A DNA stretch of 64,000 nucleotides from Citrus sinensis. Lineage: Eukaryota > Streptophyta > Magnoliopsida > Sapindales > Rutaceae. Positions 26,701 to 37,993 of this stretch are shown here, piece after piece. Positions within the stretch are counted from its first letter, which is position 1; every line of letters begins with the position of its first letter. The translations under genes were made by a program, and so were the position numbers. The stretch spans positions 33,939,001 to 34,003,000 of the forward strand of contig NC_068560.1 in the NCBI RefSeq assembly GCF_022201045.2, given 5' to 3'. The notes beneath the pieces were generated by a model. It saw only the letters and a list, made by a program, of their open reading frames with translations, ran no database searches and was not told the origin of the DNA.

Positions 26701-28314
26701 ATATCTTTTATTGCTCTTCTTAAGAACCCTGGTACAAAATTACCCATTCTAAGTACTTCATTGATCACCTGCACATTACCAATTATGTCTAAATCAGAAG
26801 AATTTCGGAAACTAATCCATTATAAAAAGAAAAATAAACTCATGCCTCACTTGTTTTGTAAAAGTCAATGATCTGAATTCCTCCCATGTCATCGCAGTTT
26901 CCACACTCCTCTTTTGTACAATTTCCTTATTTTCCCTCTGGAAGGTGACATAGAAAATAAGAAATAATTTTTAAATGCCCATCGAGGCTCAAGCTCAGCA
27001 CAAAAATGTAGAAGAAAATACCTCCAGCTCTTGCACCACCAAAGGATGTTGAGTAAGTAGCATCACGGTCAAAGTTAAAGTGGTTGAGATTGTCTCAAAT
27101 GTGGCAAGCAGAAGGCCAAACATCATGTAAGAAATGAGGTCACTTGTTAATAGATTGTTGTTTTTCATGTCCTCCACAATGAGCTCTAGGAAGTCCCCTC
27201 TTGTTCTTTCTTCAGGCAACTTTGCTTGCCGGTCCTCGATCATCATCTTCATAATCTTCAATGTACTTTTTTGCTTCTGAACATAGAAATTAGTATTACG
27301 ACTTATTTTTAATATTTATGTTCGACCTTAATTTACCTATCAACTTTAGCTTCCGGTTCTCAACAAACAATTTTTTTTTAAAGCGGAAATTATTACCTTC
27401 AAGCACCGATGGTAGGTGGTGCCTGGGATGTTTAAGGGTAAAGACATAAGCCCTTCGAAAAAATGGGTAAATTCTTCAGCTTGAATTTCCCCATATTTCA
27501 CAGGATCATAGCCAAAGAGATGACTCATTGTGAAATTTATTATCATCTGCGATGATGCACAAAATTTGAACCTGAGCAAACAATACTGGTTGGTGATTGG
27601 TAAATAATCAATAAAATGCAATATAATGAGGCAACTGACCACCGTACAAGCATGTTTCAGTTCAACAAAATTCTGGGTTGTCCAATTCAGTAAGGCTTGA
27701 TTGATCATTTCTTGCAATTGAGGCAAGAGCTTCGCTTTCAAATTTTGAGGACCGAATTGATCAAAAACCAATTTCTTTAGACGCTTGTGAATGGAGCCAG
27801 CAATGATGCATGAACCATCTTTGACTGAGCCACTTAGGCCAACAAGCCTAACAAAGGAGTCCATGTACCACAATTCCACCAGCCTCCCTTCTTGTTGAAG
27901 AATAAAATGACTGATATCTGGATCAGATGACACCACAACTGATCGACCAACCAAGCTCGTCTGAAACAAAGGTCCGTATCTGAGATAGAAATTAAACCAA
28001 AAAAGAAGGGGAAAAAAAACAAGAAGCTAAATTACTAGGGTCCAATTAACATATACCGATCTATAACAAATAAAAGAATTGGTATAAGGCGCGCGCGCGC
28101 ATACAAACGCATACTTATTTATTCTGGATTTTAGAAATGAATGAAGATCTAAAGACTTGCTGGGGATAAAGAATTGGATGGTTTCTCCAATGAAAGGCAA
28201 GCCCATGGAACCAGGAGGGAGCCTTATTCCTTTGCTTGTGGGGTTCCTCCATTTATGTGAGCAATAAGTCATGGCTATGATGATCACTAAGGGTATTATA
28301 CAAATGGACCACAT
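20731..28314 (-). CDS. Cytochrome P450, CYP87-like, with a transposon in intron 6
   Basis: Haem monooxygenase anchored to the ER; CYP87 members act on sterol- or triterpene-type substrates, but the substrate here is unknown. Nine exons: complement 28115-28314, 27640-27979, 27397-27546, 27022-27276, 26851-26937, 26690-26768, 21142-21248, 20920-21053 and 20731-20824, joining in frame to 481 residues. Seen: an N-terminal anchor, the PPGSMGLPFIGE hinge, I-helix ATFET (288-292), ExxR (Glu348, Arg351), the FNPWRW stretch and the haem loop FIPFGEGIRLCPG with Cys429. All splice sites read GT-AG. A 5.36-kb MULE sits in intron 6, about 20 bases upstream of the exon 7 acceptor. Every exon is open, so I call the gene intact, although splicing across the insert is not assured. 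The start of exon 8 is the least certain junction. Confidence 0.85.
21269..21277. repeat. MULE target-site duplication, left copy
   Basis: TAAATAAAA, repeated exactly at 26634-26642. Nine bases is the standard size for Mutator-like elements. Confidence 0.93.
21278..21369 (+). repeat. Left terminal inverted repeat of the MULE
   Basis: Begins GGGTTATTTTCAGGGACC. The word CAGGGACCTCCCCT occurs twice inside it, about 57 bases apart, and the same doubled word is present in the right end. Such paired words are candidate transposase-binding sites. Confidence 0.9.
22214..24944 (+). CDS. MULE transposase (mudrA-like), frame interrupted
   Basis: The enzyme that cuts and moves the element. A 657-codon frame (22214-24187) holds an N-terminal PB1-like region, an acidic linker (about 140-200), the Mutator DNA-binding domain (about 220-295, with Cys/His zinc residues NCATPRCTW and PEHTC) and the MULE catalytic core, where IGVDGCHLKG (about residue 420), FMSDRQKG (about 483) and the CCRHIYSNFK motif are visible. 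The SWIM zinc finger (CDCREWDVSGLPCKHA) and a CCHC knuckle (CSKCDQWGHNVRSC) follow in another frame from about 24148, so one frameshift near 24145-24165 separates core from finger. Two short downstream exons fit: 24720-24795 and 24930-24944, ending TGA, with GT-AG introns. Whether the frameshift is real, a sequencing error or bridged cannot be told. The start at 22214 is the first ATG of the frame. Confidence 0.88.
25672..26115 (-). CDS. GRF-type zinc-finger protein carried by the MULE
   Basis: A 147-residue protein inside the transposon, convergent with the transposase. Residues 38-74 fit the GRF zinc finger (Cys38, Cys40, then YYKC with Cys62, Cys68 and the closing CGYFKWW). GRF fingers bind single-stranded nucleic acid in other proteins. 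Residues about 96-120 are heptad-like and may form a coiled coil. The C-terminal MMMYLNLTFFILNLLML (about 129-145) is hydrophobic and may be a tail anchor. Small plant proteins with this layout are known; their function is mostly unknown. Its place near the right end of the MULE resembles maize mudrB, to which I see no sequence likeness. It could be a captured host gene or a true accessory gene. The frame is open from ATG to stop. Confidence 0.8.
   Translation of the reverse strand: MDSQSSNTSSTSTMEQVYEPAWRNFVNGKLIRFSNRICKCRMRAEVKISESDNNPHKLYYKCMNKTNCGYFKWWVPERNDFNNGAFFEGNMTAIVNVDALHAIEANVNEVKTLVKKLQKSRFGEGAVKMMMYLNLTFFILNLLMLKM
26543..26633 (-). repeat. Right terminal inverted repeat of the MULE
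   Basis: The reverse complement begins GGGATTATTTTCAGGGACC and matches the left end at nearly every position for about 90 bases. It is followed by the target duplication TAAATAAAA at 26634-26642. Confidence 0.9.
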
Positions 28315-29054
28315 TTTACCACAAAATGATCAGTTAATGGGAAGTGTCAGTTTGGCAAGAGAATAAAGATATCTGCCCTGCTCCTCAACAACAATAAGCT
28401 CTCACATAATTTCGAGTGCTACAAACAAATATATAGTTCAAATTTCAACTCAATATATAGCGAATCCTCAGATGTCTAGTAAAACATTTTGCCGGACACA
28501 GATTCTAATCAAAGGATGTTGCCAACGATAAGATTTACACAAAGGGCGGGAATTACATGGCCGCCTGCATAATTAGTGCAAAAATACACGAGTAATATAA
28601 TTGACAAAGGCATTTACTCTATTGTATGAACATGGAATCGGATACTACTCGTTTCGGCGGACATTAGATTATTTCATAGTGTCACAATACCAAACAAGAT
28701 CTTACATACAGGACCTTAGATGCTGATGAAGACTTCATGCATTTATGTTTTCTAATTTCACTAATGCTTGAGATATAAATATATTGCAATTGTTTTAATA
28801 ATAATGAAATGCAAAAACAATTTCTTTTTTTCTTTTAATTTCTTCTAAAGTATCTGCGTGTTATGATGAAATCGAGCATTACCAGAAACTAAGAAAGTAA
28901 AATGAAAACTAGAATTTTCACCCCAAGATCTTAATTAAGTTTGATTACATTCTATATATGCTAAAAAGTACCACGATGTATGCATAACATTAGGGAAATA
29001 CATTGTAAAAGAAAAAAAAAAAAATTTTTTTTTGGGGTTTTTAATTTTTAATTT
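28315..29054. other. Intergenic, P450 to desaturase
   Basis: No gene seen. It holds the expected P450 upstream region on the right side of 28314 and the desaturase 3' UTR at its far end, with a poly-A and poly-T run near 29010-29035. Confidence 0.4.
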
Positions 29055-30967
29055 TTACAGGCTGAGTTCCCTATTAAAAATCCAGCTAAACTTAACGAGA
29101 GGCGGCTTCAGCTTCTTGGCTCGCTGATCGGCTAACTCCTGCAGTCGCCTAATCCTAGGCGCTAAGCCGCACACAAACTCTTGTGCACGTCTCCCTTCAC
29201 CCGTCAAGCCTTCCAGCTTTTCCAATCCCCACCGTCCAATCAAAAACTCTAAAATATCCGCATAGTCATGTGCCGTATACACGCCAAGCCGCTGAGCCAC
29301 TGCCGCAAAATGCGCAAACAGCCGTGGGTCATGCCCATCGTACATCAAGTGAGCTGGCATTGTGATTTTCTTGTTCATCAGATCAGCAATTGCGATCATG
29401 GCACCCGTGGGATCCACTTCAAGGAGCTTTTCGACGATCCTAGCGTAGGCGTTTTCGTGGCGCTTCTCGTCTGATGCAATGGTTCCACATATGCGCGCGA
29501 GCACTGGATCACCTCCCTCTTTCGACAGGCGGGCCGTGTTGCCGTGTGATATGAAAGTGGCGCGCTCTTGAAACGATGTGTAAACAAAGCCCAAATACGG
29601 GTTGTTCTCTGTCCCAGGGTCCTGTTCGGTAAATTAAAATGCCCATCTTGTCCTTAGTTATCAATTAAAATTAAAGAAAATAAATATTTCCAGTCAATTA
29701 TACCATACAAGATACAAGTCCAGATGATTTTAACTATAATTTACGCTAATTTATTATATTGATCCTTAAGGTTTAATCAAATTGCAAATGACAATATAGT
29801 TTATAGTTTTTTTAATTTGAGTCCCTCCCATATAGAGGTGGCAAAAATACAAGTCCGAACCCCACTAGGGCACTGTGGGCCGAATATGAATCCATGCCGA
29901 TCTTAGACATCACTTGATAAACCCGAAACTCGAATTATATTAAAAAAATACTATAAAATTATATTATTTTAAATATTTATATTTATTTAACTCATTTATC
30001 ACATGTATATAAAGTTTTTAGACACTTAAATTTATATTTTCATGTCAAATTTTATTAAAATAAATTTAAAATTTATAAAATTACCAAAAAATATATATAA
30101 GCCGGACTTAAAAAAGCCGACCCAAGTTTTGCCAACCCTAGTGCCATAATGCCATTAAATTTCGGTAATAAATTCAATAGCGTAAAACTGTATAAGTCTA
30201 TATTTAAATCATGGATTTATCAATAATTCAATATATAAAATTAAATTCTGTTATTAGAAATTATGGATTAGACTCTATGGACCTGTATGCCCAGAAAAAA
30301 AAGAGAGTACTAATTTATAATTTTACTAAAATTCCAAAAAAAATTGCAGAAATTCACTCACCATGCCAGCACTGATAAGATACTGGACAGTCTTCTCAAT
30401 CATGAGCATATCGACCCGACCCGACAAATACAAGAAGCTCCTGAGCAAATCTCCATGGCGGTTTTCCTCAGCAGTCCAGGAGCGGTTCCAAATAGCCCAT
30501 GGGCTGGAACTTGCACCGGTCTCATCTCTGACACCATCGAGCGTATTAATCATCGTCTGATAAGTGGGAATGGCGTCTTCAGTGATCATGTCACCCACCA
30601 GCACAACAAAGTAATCGTCAGGTAGCCCCGCAGTGCGTTCACGTAGGGCCCTGACTTGGTCAGTGAAGTCCGAAAAAGGCAGCGTCGGATCGGGTAAGAA
30701 GTCTTGGGGCTGCCAGCATTTCTCTACTGGTTTGAGTAATGGTAACACGTTATTGGTGGCCCAGGTTTCTAGTGACTTGAAGACTTCGACTTTTTCGGGT
30801 GGCATTGAATGTGTTTTTGGTTTCGGTGGTGCTGCGACGGCAGAGATTTTCCGGAATCGGACGGTGGAGGATGCGGCGGTTAGACGATTGTGGGCGGGAT
30901 TTGGGACAAGTGGAGAGCACGCAGCAGGAGGTTTGGTGGAAGTGACGAGAAACTGAGAGGCTTGCAT
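29055..30967 (-). CDS. Stearoyl-ACP 9-desaturase, plastid (AAD6-like)
   Basis: Soluble diiron enzyme of the plastid that puts the first double bond into stearoyl-ACP, using ferredoxin and oxygen. Two exons, complement 30362-30967 and 29055-29621, give 390 residues, the usual size. Diiron ligands are all in place with family spacing: Glu130, Glu168 and His171 (EENRHG), Glu221 (FQERA), Glu254 and His257 (DEKRHE). Residues 1 to about 45 are rich in Ser, Thr and Ala, as in a plastid transit peptide. I chose the Met at 30967 because TATTTATA lies 90-100 bases upstream; an in-frame Met at 31102 would add 45 residues across that site. A small hAT-like element lies in the intron. From memory, its neighbour pair with TED6 is kept in Arabidopsis (At1g43790/43800), which favours the AAD6/FTM1 branch. 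Confidence 0.93.
29834..30141. mobile_element. Small hAT-like MITE in the desaturase intron
   Basis: About 308 AT-rich bases with short inverted ends: AGAGGTGGCAAAA at left, and at right AGGGTTGGCAAAA as the reverse complement. Flanking 8-base words TCCCATAT (29826-29833) and TGCCATAA (30142-30149) agree at six of eight positions. No coding capacity. The weak duplication suggests an old insertion. Confidence 0.45.
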
Positions 30968-32974
30968 GGTGGTGGCACTTAGCACAGGGAGTGTGCGTCT
31001 TTTTCTTGAACTGGTTTTGTGACTTGTGAGGAGGCTGGCACTGTTGGGACCAGGGGGGTATAAATAGAGATGTAGTCTGAGAATTGAACCCTTCTTTTCC
31101 ATTTAATCACAATCATGCCATTACAGAACTAATTATAATCCCTACTTAGAATGAAACTTTTAATTTATTTTTAAAAGTGAAAAAAATGAGAGGCAAATTA
31201 AGATTTATAATAATTTAAAAATATTTTAAAAATATTATTTTACGAAGAATGACCAGAATATAATTTTAAAAAATTTGATAATAAAAAAAAAGTGAATAAA
31301 GAATATTAATTAATCAGGGGTGATTTGGAGATGAATTGAAACTAAATCCCGGGATGCGAAAGTGTTTTAAGTAGTGGAATTTGTAAAACCAGGGGTGCAG
31401 TGGTTTCAACTTTCAACTTCTAAAGGGACGGAGAGGAATATAAAACAAGTGATGATTGATTCTGTGGGTTTGAAAACGAGTCAAGTGAATTGGTGGCTGT
31501 GTTTTAGGATACCAAATGACAGCGCATTTCTTGTTCTTTGGTAACATCGAATTTTTTTTTTTTAAAAAAAAATTAATTATTGATTAAACGACACTTAACA
31601 GTTGCAATTTTATTTTATTTTTTTTCCAGTAGGTGGGATTGCTGTTGAGTGTGGACACTGTCGTTGAGATCTGGTCAAACTCTGGTTGACCGTTTATTTC
31701 GAGTTCTTTGATTCGCATTTGCAAATAATTTGCGGCATCATTGCTCATTTTTACGATTCGAAATGACATTGACACATACTTCAGCTTTATCCTGCCCTAC
31801 ACCATCTTAAAGTCCCCCAAGTCAAGAGAGAACAACTAGCGTCTAATTAATATAGCGGTTTTCAAAGTTTGCTGGCGTCAATTTTTAATTAGAAATTTTA
31901 AGGATAAATTAAAAAAATGTACATATTTTAATTGATATAATATAAAATAAAATGTTATGTATCAAAATTTATGCATTTTTATCTTTTTACTTATCCATTT
32001 TAATATGTTCAAGAAACCTGATTAAAATATTATCCCAGCTTACTAACATTAATTATTATCCAAGAACATGCCTAAATCTGGCATATCCCTTTAGAACTAA
32101 ATATCTTTCTTCTGTTTTCCTAGGATGCTGATGATGTCAAATGATATACGTGAAATATGAGATTAACATTTTGGACCAAGTATCAATTATTGTGGAAATT
32201 ACATGGCACAACATTTAGCAAGTTTACATACAAATATATGCATTAAAAATGACTCTTTTTTTTTAAAAAAAAAAAAAGTATTACATACATGAACAAAAAC
32301 TAAAATTTCATCCTTTACACACATGTAATTAGAGTTCAAACCTTATACTTCTCATATCACCATATATAAGAAATTTCACTGTTTGAACCAACTATATCGC
32401 ATCTAATCCCACAAAAAAAAAATGATTATAAACAAATGATCCAGTTTGTTCAATCAAGAGAAATTTTCATCATCCCTAAGAACTCAAAATTTTCCAACTA
32501 ATAACGAAGAGATTCCACATGACCATCAATTAAGTTGAGCACTTGGAAATCTCTTGATTCTTTTGCTTCCATATTTTCCACGTGGAAGAATCAAAGAAGG
32601 AACTTCAAACAACTATGGGAGAATGATGTTAATGTTGTCACTTTGATTTAGGACCGCCCACCAAACTAGAGTTACATCTTACCTCAATTAATATTGTGCT
32701 AGCAAGGCATTATAAAACATGGTGTATTAGTAAGTGAAGATTTTGATCGTCATAATTAATGATTCTGTTAAAAGTAATTAAGCTTCTACTTAGCCATTGA
32801 ATTTTGGCCCACAACAAGCCATAACACTATTTGTCCGTTGCAGTTTTTATTAATATCATAAATAAATACGATAACAAATAAACAATAATGTGAACATGAT
32901 TATCTGTTTCAAAGTTTTTGTTTAGTGTGTATTTACTACTCATCATCAATCGTGTAATTAGTTAGGCCTTATGT
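30968..32974. other. Intergenic, desaturase to TED6-like
   Basis: AT-rich with no gene supported. The part next to 30968 is the desaturase promoter and the part near 32974 the TED6-like 3' UTR. A 63-codon minus-strand frame at 31584-31775 looks faintly protein-like, but I cannot place it in any family. Confidence 0.4.
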
Positions 32975-33520
32975 TCAATCTGATGATGGCGATGGTCGGA
33001 ACCCGAAGAAGCTTCTCATTTGTCGAGGGTTATCTCTCTCAGCAGAAGATTTTGCATGCAGCCCTGCACCAAAATGTTCATTCTTCTTAATCACTTCATC
33101 GACGGGCACATCATCTTCAATCTCTAGTTTCACAGCCTTGGGTCCATGGGGGCCTGGCACAATTTCCTCCTTGACCTTGAAGTGCACAAGATCCGTTTCT
33201 TGAACTACCTTCTTCTTTTTCTTCTTGATGTAGCGGCAGATAGCAGCTGCAATGAATGCAAGGAATAAAAGGCCACCAAATGACACAAATATTATCACAA
33301 TCACTGGGGTGTGATTGTCTGGTGATGGAGACGGCGGAGGCGGCGGCCTAATTGGATGGTGTGGAGGCGGCGGTATAATTGGATGGTGAGGTGGCGGCGG
33401 TGGCGGGTGACGTGGTGGCATTGCGGATGGCGGTGGCGGTGGCGGGTGACGTGGTGGCTTTGCGGATGGCGGCGGCGGCGGCTGGAAATGGTTATTAGGT
33501 GGGAAATTGGGAGAAGCCAT
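32975..33520 (-). CDS. Proline-rich membrane protein, TED6/TED7-like
   Basis: A 181-residue single-exon protein. Residues 10-68 are proline-rich repeats with His and Arg (PPPPPP blocks separated by HP and PRH). Residues 73-98 form one membrane segment (VIVIIFVSFGGLLFLAF) followed by a stretch of six lysines. The C-terminal acidic and basic tail (KVKEEIVPGPHGPKAVKLEIEDD) is the part I recognise from TED6 and TED7. Those proteins bind secondary-wall cellulose synthase subunits during xylem vessel formation. Position supports the call: in Arabidopsis TED6 (At1g43790) lies between SCPL44 and the desaturase At1g43800, and here the same three genes occur in the same order and on one strand. TED6 versus TED7 cannot be settled from the sequence alone. 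Confidence 0.82.
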   Translation of the reverse strand: MASPNFPPNNHFQPPPPPSAKPPRHPPPPPPSAMPPRHPPPPPPHHPIIPPPPHHPIRPPPPPSPSPDNHTPVIVIIFVSFGGLLFLAFIAAAICRYIKKKKKKVVQETDLVHFKVKEEIVPGPHGPKAVKLEIEDDVPVDEVIKKNEHFGAGLHAKSSAERDNPRQMRSFFGFRPSPSSD

Positions 33521-35130
33521 GATTTTGATATTAATAGATATAAGCTTATTCAGGTGATTCTATAATTGTTGTGAGGAGGATGGTGAGTTTGGGTGCCTAT
33601 TTGTAGTGCTTTGGGTCGCATTGCTTAATAATTTTGTGAAAATTCCGACGTCAAGTTTCAAATGACGTGACTCTCATGCTAAGTTTATTAGGAAGCAAAT
33701 GGGGTTTAATTTGTTTGCATTGGAAAACACTTCTCACCATCGTTTTCTTACCTTGTTCTTCATCAAGCTTATTTCTTTGCCCAAAATATTTTGGGATTTG
33801 ATGGACGCATCTTTTAACCGTTATTTTACAAAAATATTGTGACTAACAACAAAACGTCAAGGCTGTATTAATTCTTGCTTGGTTTCTGTTCATCCATGGC
33901 AGCTTGGATAACGAGGCAGCATCAATAAAGTGAAACGCAACACGATCTTTCGATTGTTTAATTACAAGCAAAAGTAGAGACGCAACTTGGTTAAATGTCG
34001 AATTAGATTCAATCCAAATTGCTCAATTGTAGCCTTTGTTCTAAAGTTGTGGTTGACATTCTAATATTTGAATTTCAACTAATATGGCACTATTACATTA
34101 GGTTAGTTATTAATATTTCACATGATATTACAGTTATAAATTAATAAAGTTACTAAATTTATTAAGACTCAAGTTGGGACTCCAATGTTATGATCTCTAA
34201 CATTATAATCATCGTCGTCATCATTATTATTATTTGAGAGATTGCCCATTTCTGCCAATTAAAATCAATAGATATGTCACTTATCTCTCTCTCTTTTTTT
34301 TTTTTTTATAATAATCAATAACTCGTGGTGGTATAATTTTATAATATTACCTTTATTTTCAAATACACTTTAACTCGTATTTAGCATAAATTGAATAAAT
34401 CATATAAATAAGAAATATATGTTTCAGTATGAATAAAAAATTAATAACATGATATTTTTCTTATACTTTTTTAGTATTTTTAAACATTTTTCTTATAATA
34501 AATACATATATTTATATTTACAAAATAAATTATAAAGTAAAAAACCAATTTACTCCTTTTTTTTCCTTTAAATTTTTAAGGGACAAGAAATAACAAAAGT
34601 GGTATGTCTTTATACATATATAAGTGATATATGTTGATTTCAGTAAAAAAATTTAACAACCCCCCCTTATTATTTTCGTGCGATTATCTTCAATGCTTTG
34701 CGTAATTCATGACCCATCTGCAAGATTCCCACGAACGTATGGATGTCCATTTTGGATTGCCATACGCATTACAAAAGTTAACAATCATATTGGCAAATGA
34801 ATTAAGTAAAAAAGGGTGCTGATGGTTCTACCCAACTAGCTCGAGCCTCGATGGCAGAACAAGCATTGAGATATAACTTCAGCTTAATGGTAAAATATCA
34901 AGATTATTTATTGTTAGGCATGACTAACATTTATCATAGATATTACTAATTAATCCTAATATTTGTAGGGTAGTTTTTATTTCTAGAATAATTATTCACG
35001 GTAAATCAAAGGACAAATATTCACTAGCAAATGACACAACCGCAAGGGCAAAAGATACACTAACGTACGCGAACCAGAAGGTTTCTCCCTTTTCTAATAT
35101 GAGATTACGGAACTGGCAACCAGACCAACT
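33521..35130. other. Intergenic, TED6-like upstream region
   Basis: AT-rich with no gene recognised. It should contain the promoter of the TED6-like gene; a weak TATA-like CTACAAATAG reads on the minus strand at 33597-33606. Confidence 0.4.
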
Positions 35131-35203
35131 GGGGATGTAGCTCAAATGGTAGAGCGCTCGCTTTGCATGCGAGAGGCACGGGGTTCGATCCCCCGCATCT
35201 CCA
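35131..35203 (+). tRNA. tRNA-Ala (anticodon UGC)
   Basis: A 73-base gene that folds into a full cloverleaf. The acceptor stem GGGGATG pairs with CATCTCC, the discriminator base is A, the A box TAGCTCAAATGG is intact, the anticodon TGC is in the loop CTTTGCATG, and the B box GGTTCGATCCC is consensus. There is no intron. A run of T follows at once as terminator. It lies alone between the TED6-like and TBL genes, on the opposite strand to both. Confidence 0.97.
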
Positions 35204-35210
35204 TTTTTTT
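35204..35210 (+). terminator. RNA polymerase III terminator
   Basis: A run of seven T directly follows the tRNA-Ala discriminator base, with no other T run before it in the gene. Confidence 0.9.
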
Positions 35211-35604
35211 ATTTAAAGGTACTTATATCAGAAAATTATAACTCTCACTGAATATTCCTTTATTTAAGGGAACTTACATTCAATGGACTATACAAAATAG
35301 ATCCAAACAGTCGACCAGAAAGAACATATTACAATTTACAAACAGAGAAGACAGAAAGGCCATTGCATTCCAATAGCACATTGCGTCTTTGGCCATTGGC
35401 TAATGCCCTGCCAGGAAGAAATGATGAAAACTAAAACAGAAAAATAAGTCGGAGGAATTTGTAAACTAAGGCCATATCTCACAAACGTTTCCAGAATCGG
35501 AGTTAAAAGATCACACTGAAAAAAAAAAGTTTTTCCCATCCCAAGTGTGATTAAGAACAGTGCATGCTCAATGCCAGAGGATGGAAAAGAATTTGGCTTG
35601 GTGC

Positions 35605-37993
35605 TCATTGAAGGTATGTCCCATTCTTTGACAGCAGATAGGAGAAGAGAATTTCATTCCACATGTCAGGAACTCCAGGTAGACACCAATGGCTACAATC
35701 TGGAACAGATGGATTGTCACTCCAACTTCCAACATGAGCATCACCCCGGAATGCCCCCATGGGTGTAACATGCAGTACTGTCACTGGGGCTGCCGTTTTC
35801 TTCACAACATCGATTATGGTATCTGAAATTGAACTGCGATCCTTCCCTTTCGTATCCAATGAAGGGAGTCGAGACACTTTGCAAGAATTACGGTTTCGGC
35901 CACTGGCACAAATAAGATAAAACTGTCGGTCAAAGTCACATATTAAGGCAAAATTATTTTATTCTTGGAAGATCAATGAGAATAAATAGATGACAGTCAA
36001 GCTCCACACTACTTGTAGTCAGATTTTTCCTTTCATTGTGTAAAACACGTGGTACCAGTTTCCTTACGTGGAATGAACTACATGTGCAAAAACTCACGGA
36101 TTGCCAGACATTGATCAGAATATTAAGTTTTACTGTTAAAAAATGAAAATTGCTAGAGAGCTCTCGGGTAATTTAACAACATTATGAAGTACGTATAATG
36201 TTATCTTCTAAGTGAAAACGGTTCAGGGTGAGCAGGTTTAGAAAACCTATTGTAAATTATTTGCAGTAACTCAATTCAGCATCTGAAACTAGCACTCATT
36301 ACTTGTAGCTAAAGCTAAGTAGATGAGCTGATGCAGGATTTAATTGAAAGAGACTTTGACCACAATATTTGGGCTATCTCATGATGCTACTAATAAAGAA
36401 ATTATGTTGTATAGAATGATTAACTAACTGACATACCTCCAATGCGATGCTTCAAAAGTCCGAAAGAATACACTTGTTCTGTTAGTGTTAATTGAAGTGT
36501 CAACCCAAGATGCCCATGTGTTTAATGCTGCTTTGAAGGCAGTAGTGGTTGGCATTCCAAGCTTCAGAGATCCACCTACCTGAAAATAGCAACCCCTGTC
36601 CGAAAATCATGTTAGTAGCAATCTGGAAGCATAACCTAAATAGCAAATGGTAAATCTGAAAATTTGCAGTTACAACCTCATGGGAAGATTATTAAAGCAC
36701 TATTGAATGAGACAAATTCTTTCCATATGCAGACATGAGCACAGAAAGGGAGACACCAAAAGACTGCAAAATATTCTGTGATGCCTAATATATGCATGAG
36801 TACTTATAGATATGCACACAGTTCAGCTAGCCAAAGTTGAGGATATTTCTCCATTCTCCAGAACTTTCTAATATAGCTCAATATTCATAATACCATTTAA
36901 GTGTCTATATCTCATGAATTTGTTAATGCATTTGTCAATATCCAAAGTGGAGTAAAATGTAGAAGAGGTTAATAAATATAGACATTAAGGGTTCCATAGA
37001 GAACAAAAAAGTAAAGTTCAGTGATGAAAATAAAGTAGAATAAAGCATGTTCAATATCAAAATCTTAAGAAGGCTACTAAAAAACAGAACCAAAAAATAA
37101 AAAAACCATAACATAGCTTAGTTTTAGGTAAATATGCCACATATTAATGATGAAAAACACAGCTCAAAAAATTAGACAACTTACATTTCAAAAAGCTTTG
37201 TCCGTGTCCACCAATGTCCTGAATTAAAAATCAAAACATCAGTATCAGTCCACTCGTTGCTGATATGATCCATCTGGTCAAGTTTCAGTGTTGACTTAAC
37301 CCTCTTTGGGGCATGCCTTGGCACAGGACCAGGCTGAACCAAGAAAACTGATCGATAGAAGTCAATACGAAGATTAAATGAACTAAATCGTACACCCAAA
37401 AATCTAATCCTTTTAGTAATCTTATTTCCATTAATTTCATACACACTCCTCTTATCCTCCACACCTGTCATGAGCAAACATATCATTGACTCCCATTGCG
37501 TTCTGCTTAGTGAATCACCAACAAAAGCAATTCGTTTCCCACGAAGCTTTTCAAGAATTTCTCGAGCATTAAAACTTGGAATTTCACAATTGTTCGGCTT
37601 CCACCTCCATTTTGTATATCTTCTATCTTTCCGCCCATTAGCCAAGCAATTAAATCCACGCTCAGCAAAAGGACAATCAGAAGCATTATATAAAGGGTAA
37701 GTTTCATCTTGAATCCACTTTCCTTCAAAAACATTGCAACTACCGACAGAATTACTTGATTTAGGAGTCTCATAACTGTCAGTCACTGGCTGAAACTTGG
37801 GAAACAAATACAAATACGCACACATTATAGCTAAAAGGAAGGTTACCAATGAGCCAGAGGCAAGCACATAGAATGGTTGAAAAATCCAAATTTTACAGTG
37901 ACCCTTTATTAATTTGTTGCTGAAACTGAAGACTTCATAGTAAACAGATCTGAAATGACCAAATAACGAACTCAAACTGAATCCAGACACCAT
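35605..37993 (-). CDS. Trichome birefringence-like wall O-acetyltransferase (TBL10/11-like)
   Basis: Golgi enzyme family that adds acetyl groups to wall polysaccharides. Three exons, complement 37185-37993, 36437-36595 and 35605-35902, join in frame to 421 residues. A single membrane anchor lies at about 43-65, the TBL domain starts at about residue 86 (CNVFEGKWIQDETYPLY), the GDS motif is at 159-161 (FVGDSLSRTQWES) and the DxxH motif is DCSHWCLPG at 391-399, with the expected Ser, Asp and His of the catalytic triad. The RTQWESMICLLMTGVEDK stretch resembles TBL10/TBL11 as I remember them; TBL10 acts on pectin (rhamnogalacturonan I). The start is uncertain: an in-frame Met lies 30 bases upstream at 38023. 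Confidence 0.88.

Noticed and set aside
20731-28314. The P450 as a pseudogene killed by the transposon
   Set aside because: All nine exons, their splice sites and every key P450 residue remain, and the insert is wholly intronic, so a dead-gene call is not justified.
31584-31775. 63-codon minus-strand frame
   Set aside because: It looks faintly protein-like, but no family, neighbours or splice partners support it.
33356-33565. Trp/Arg-rich 69-codon plus-strand frame
   Set aside because: Antisense shadow of the proline codons of the TED6-like gene.
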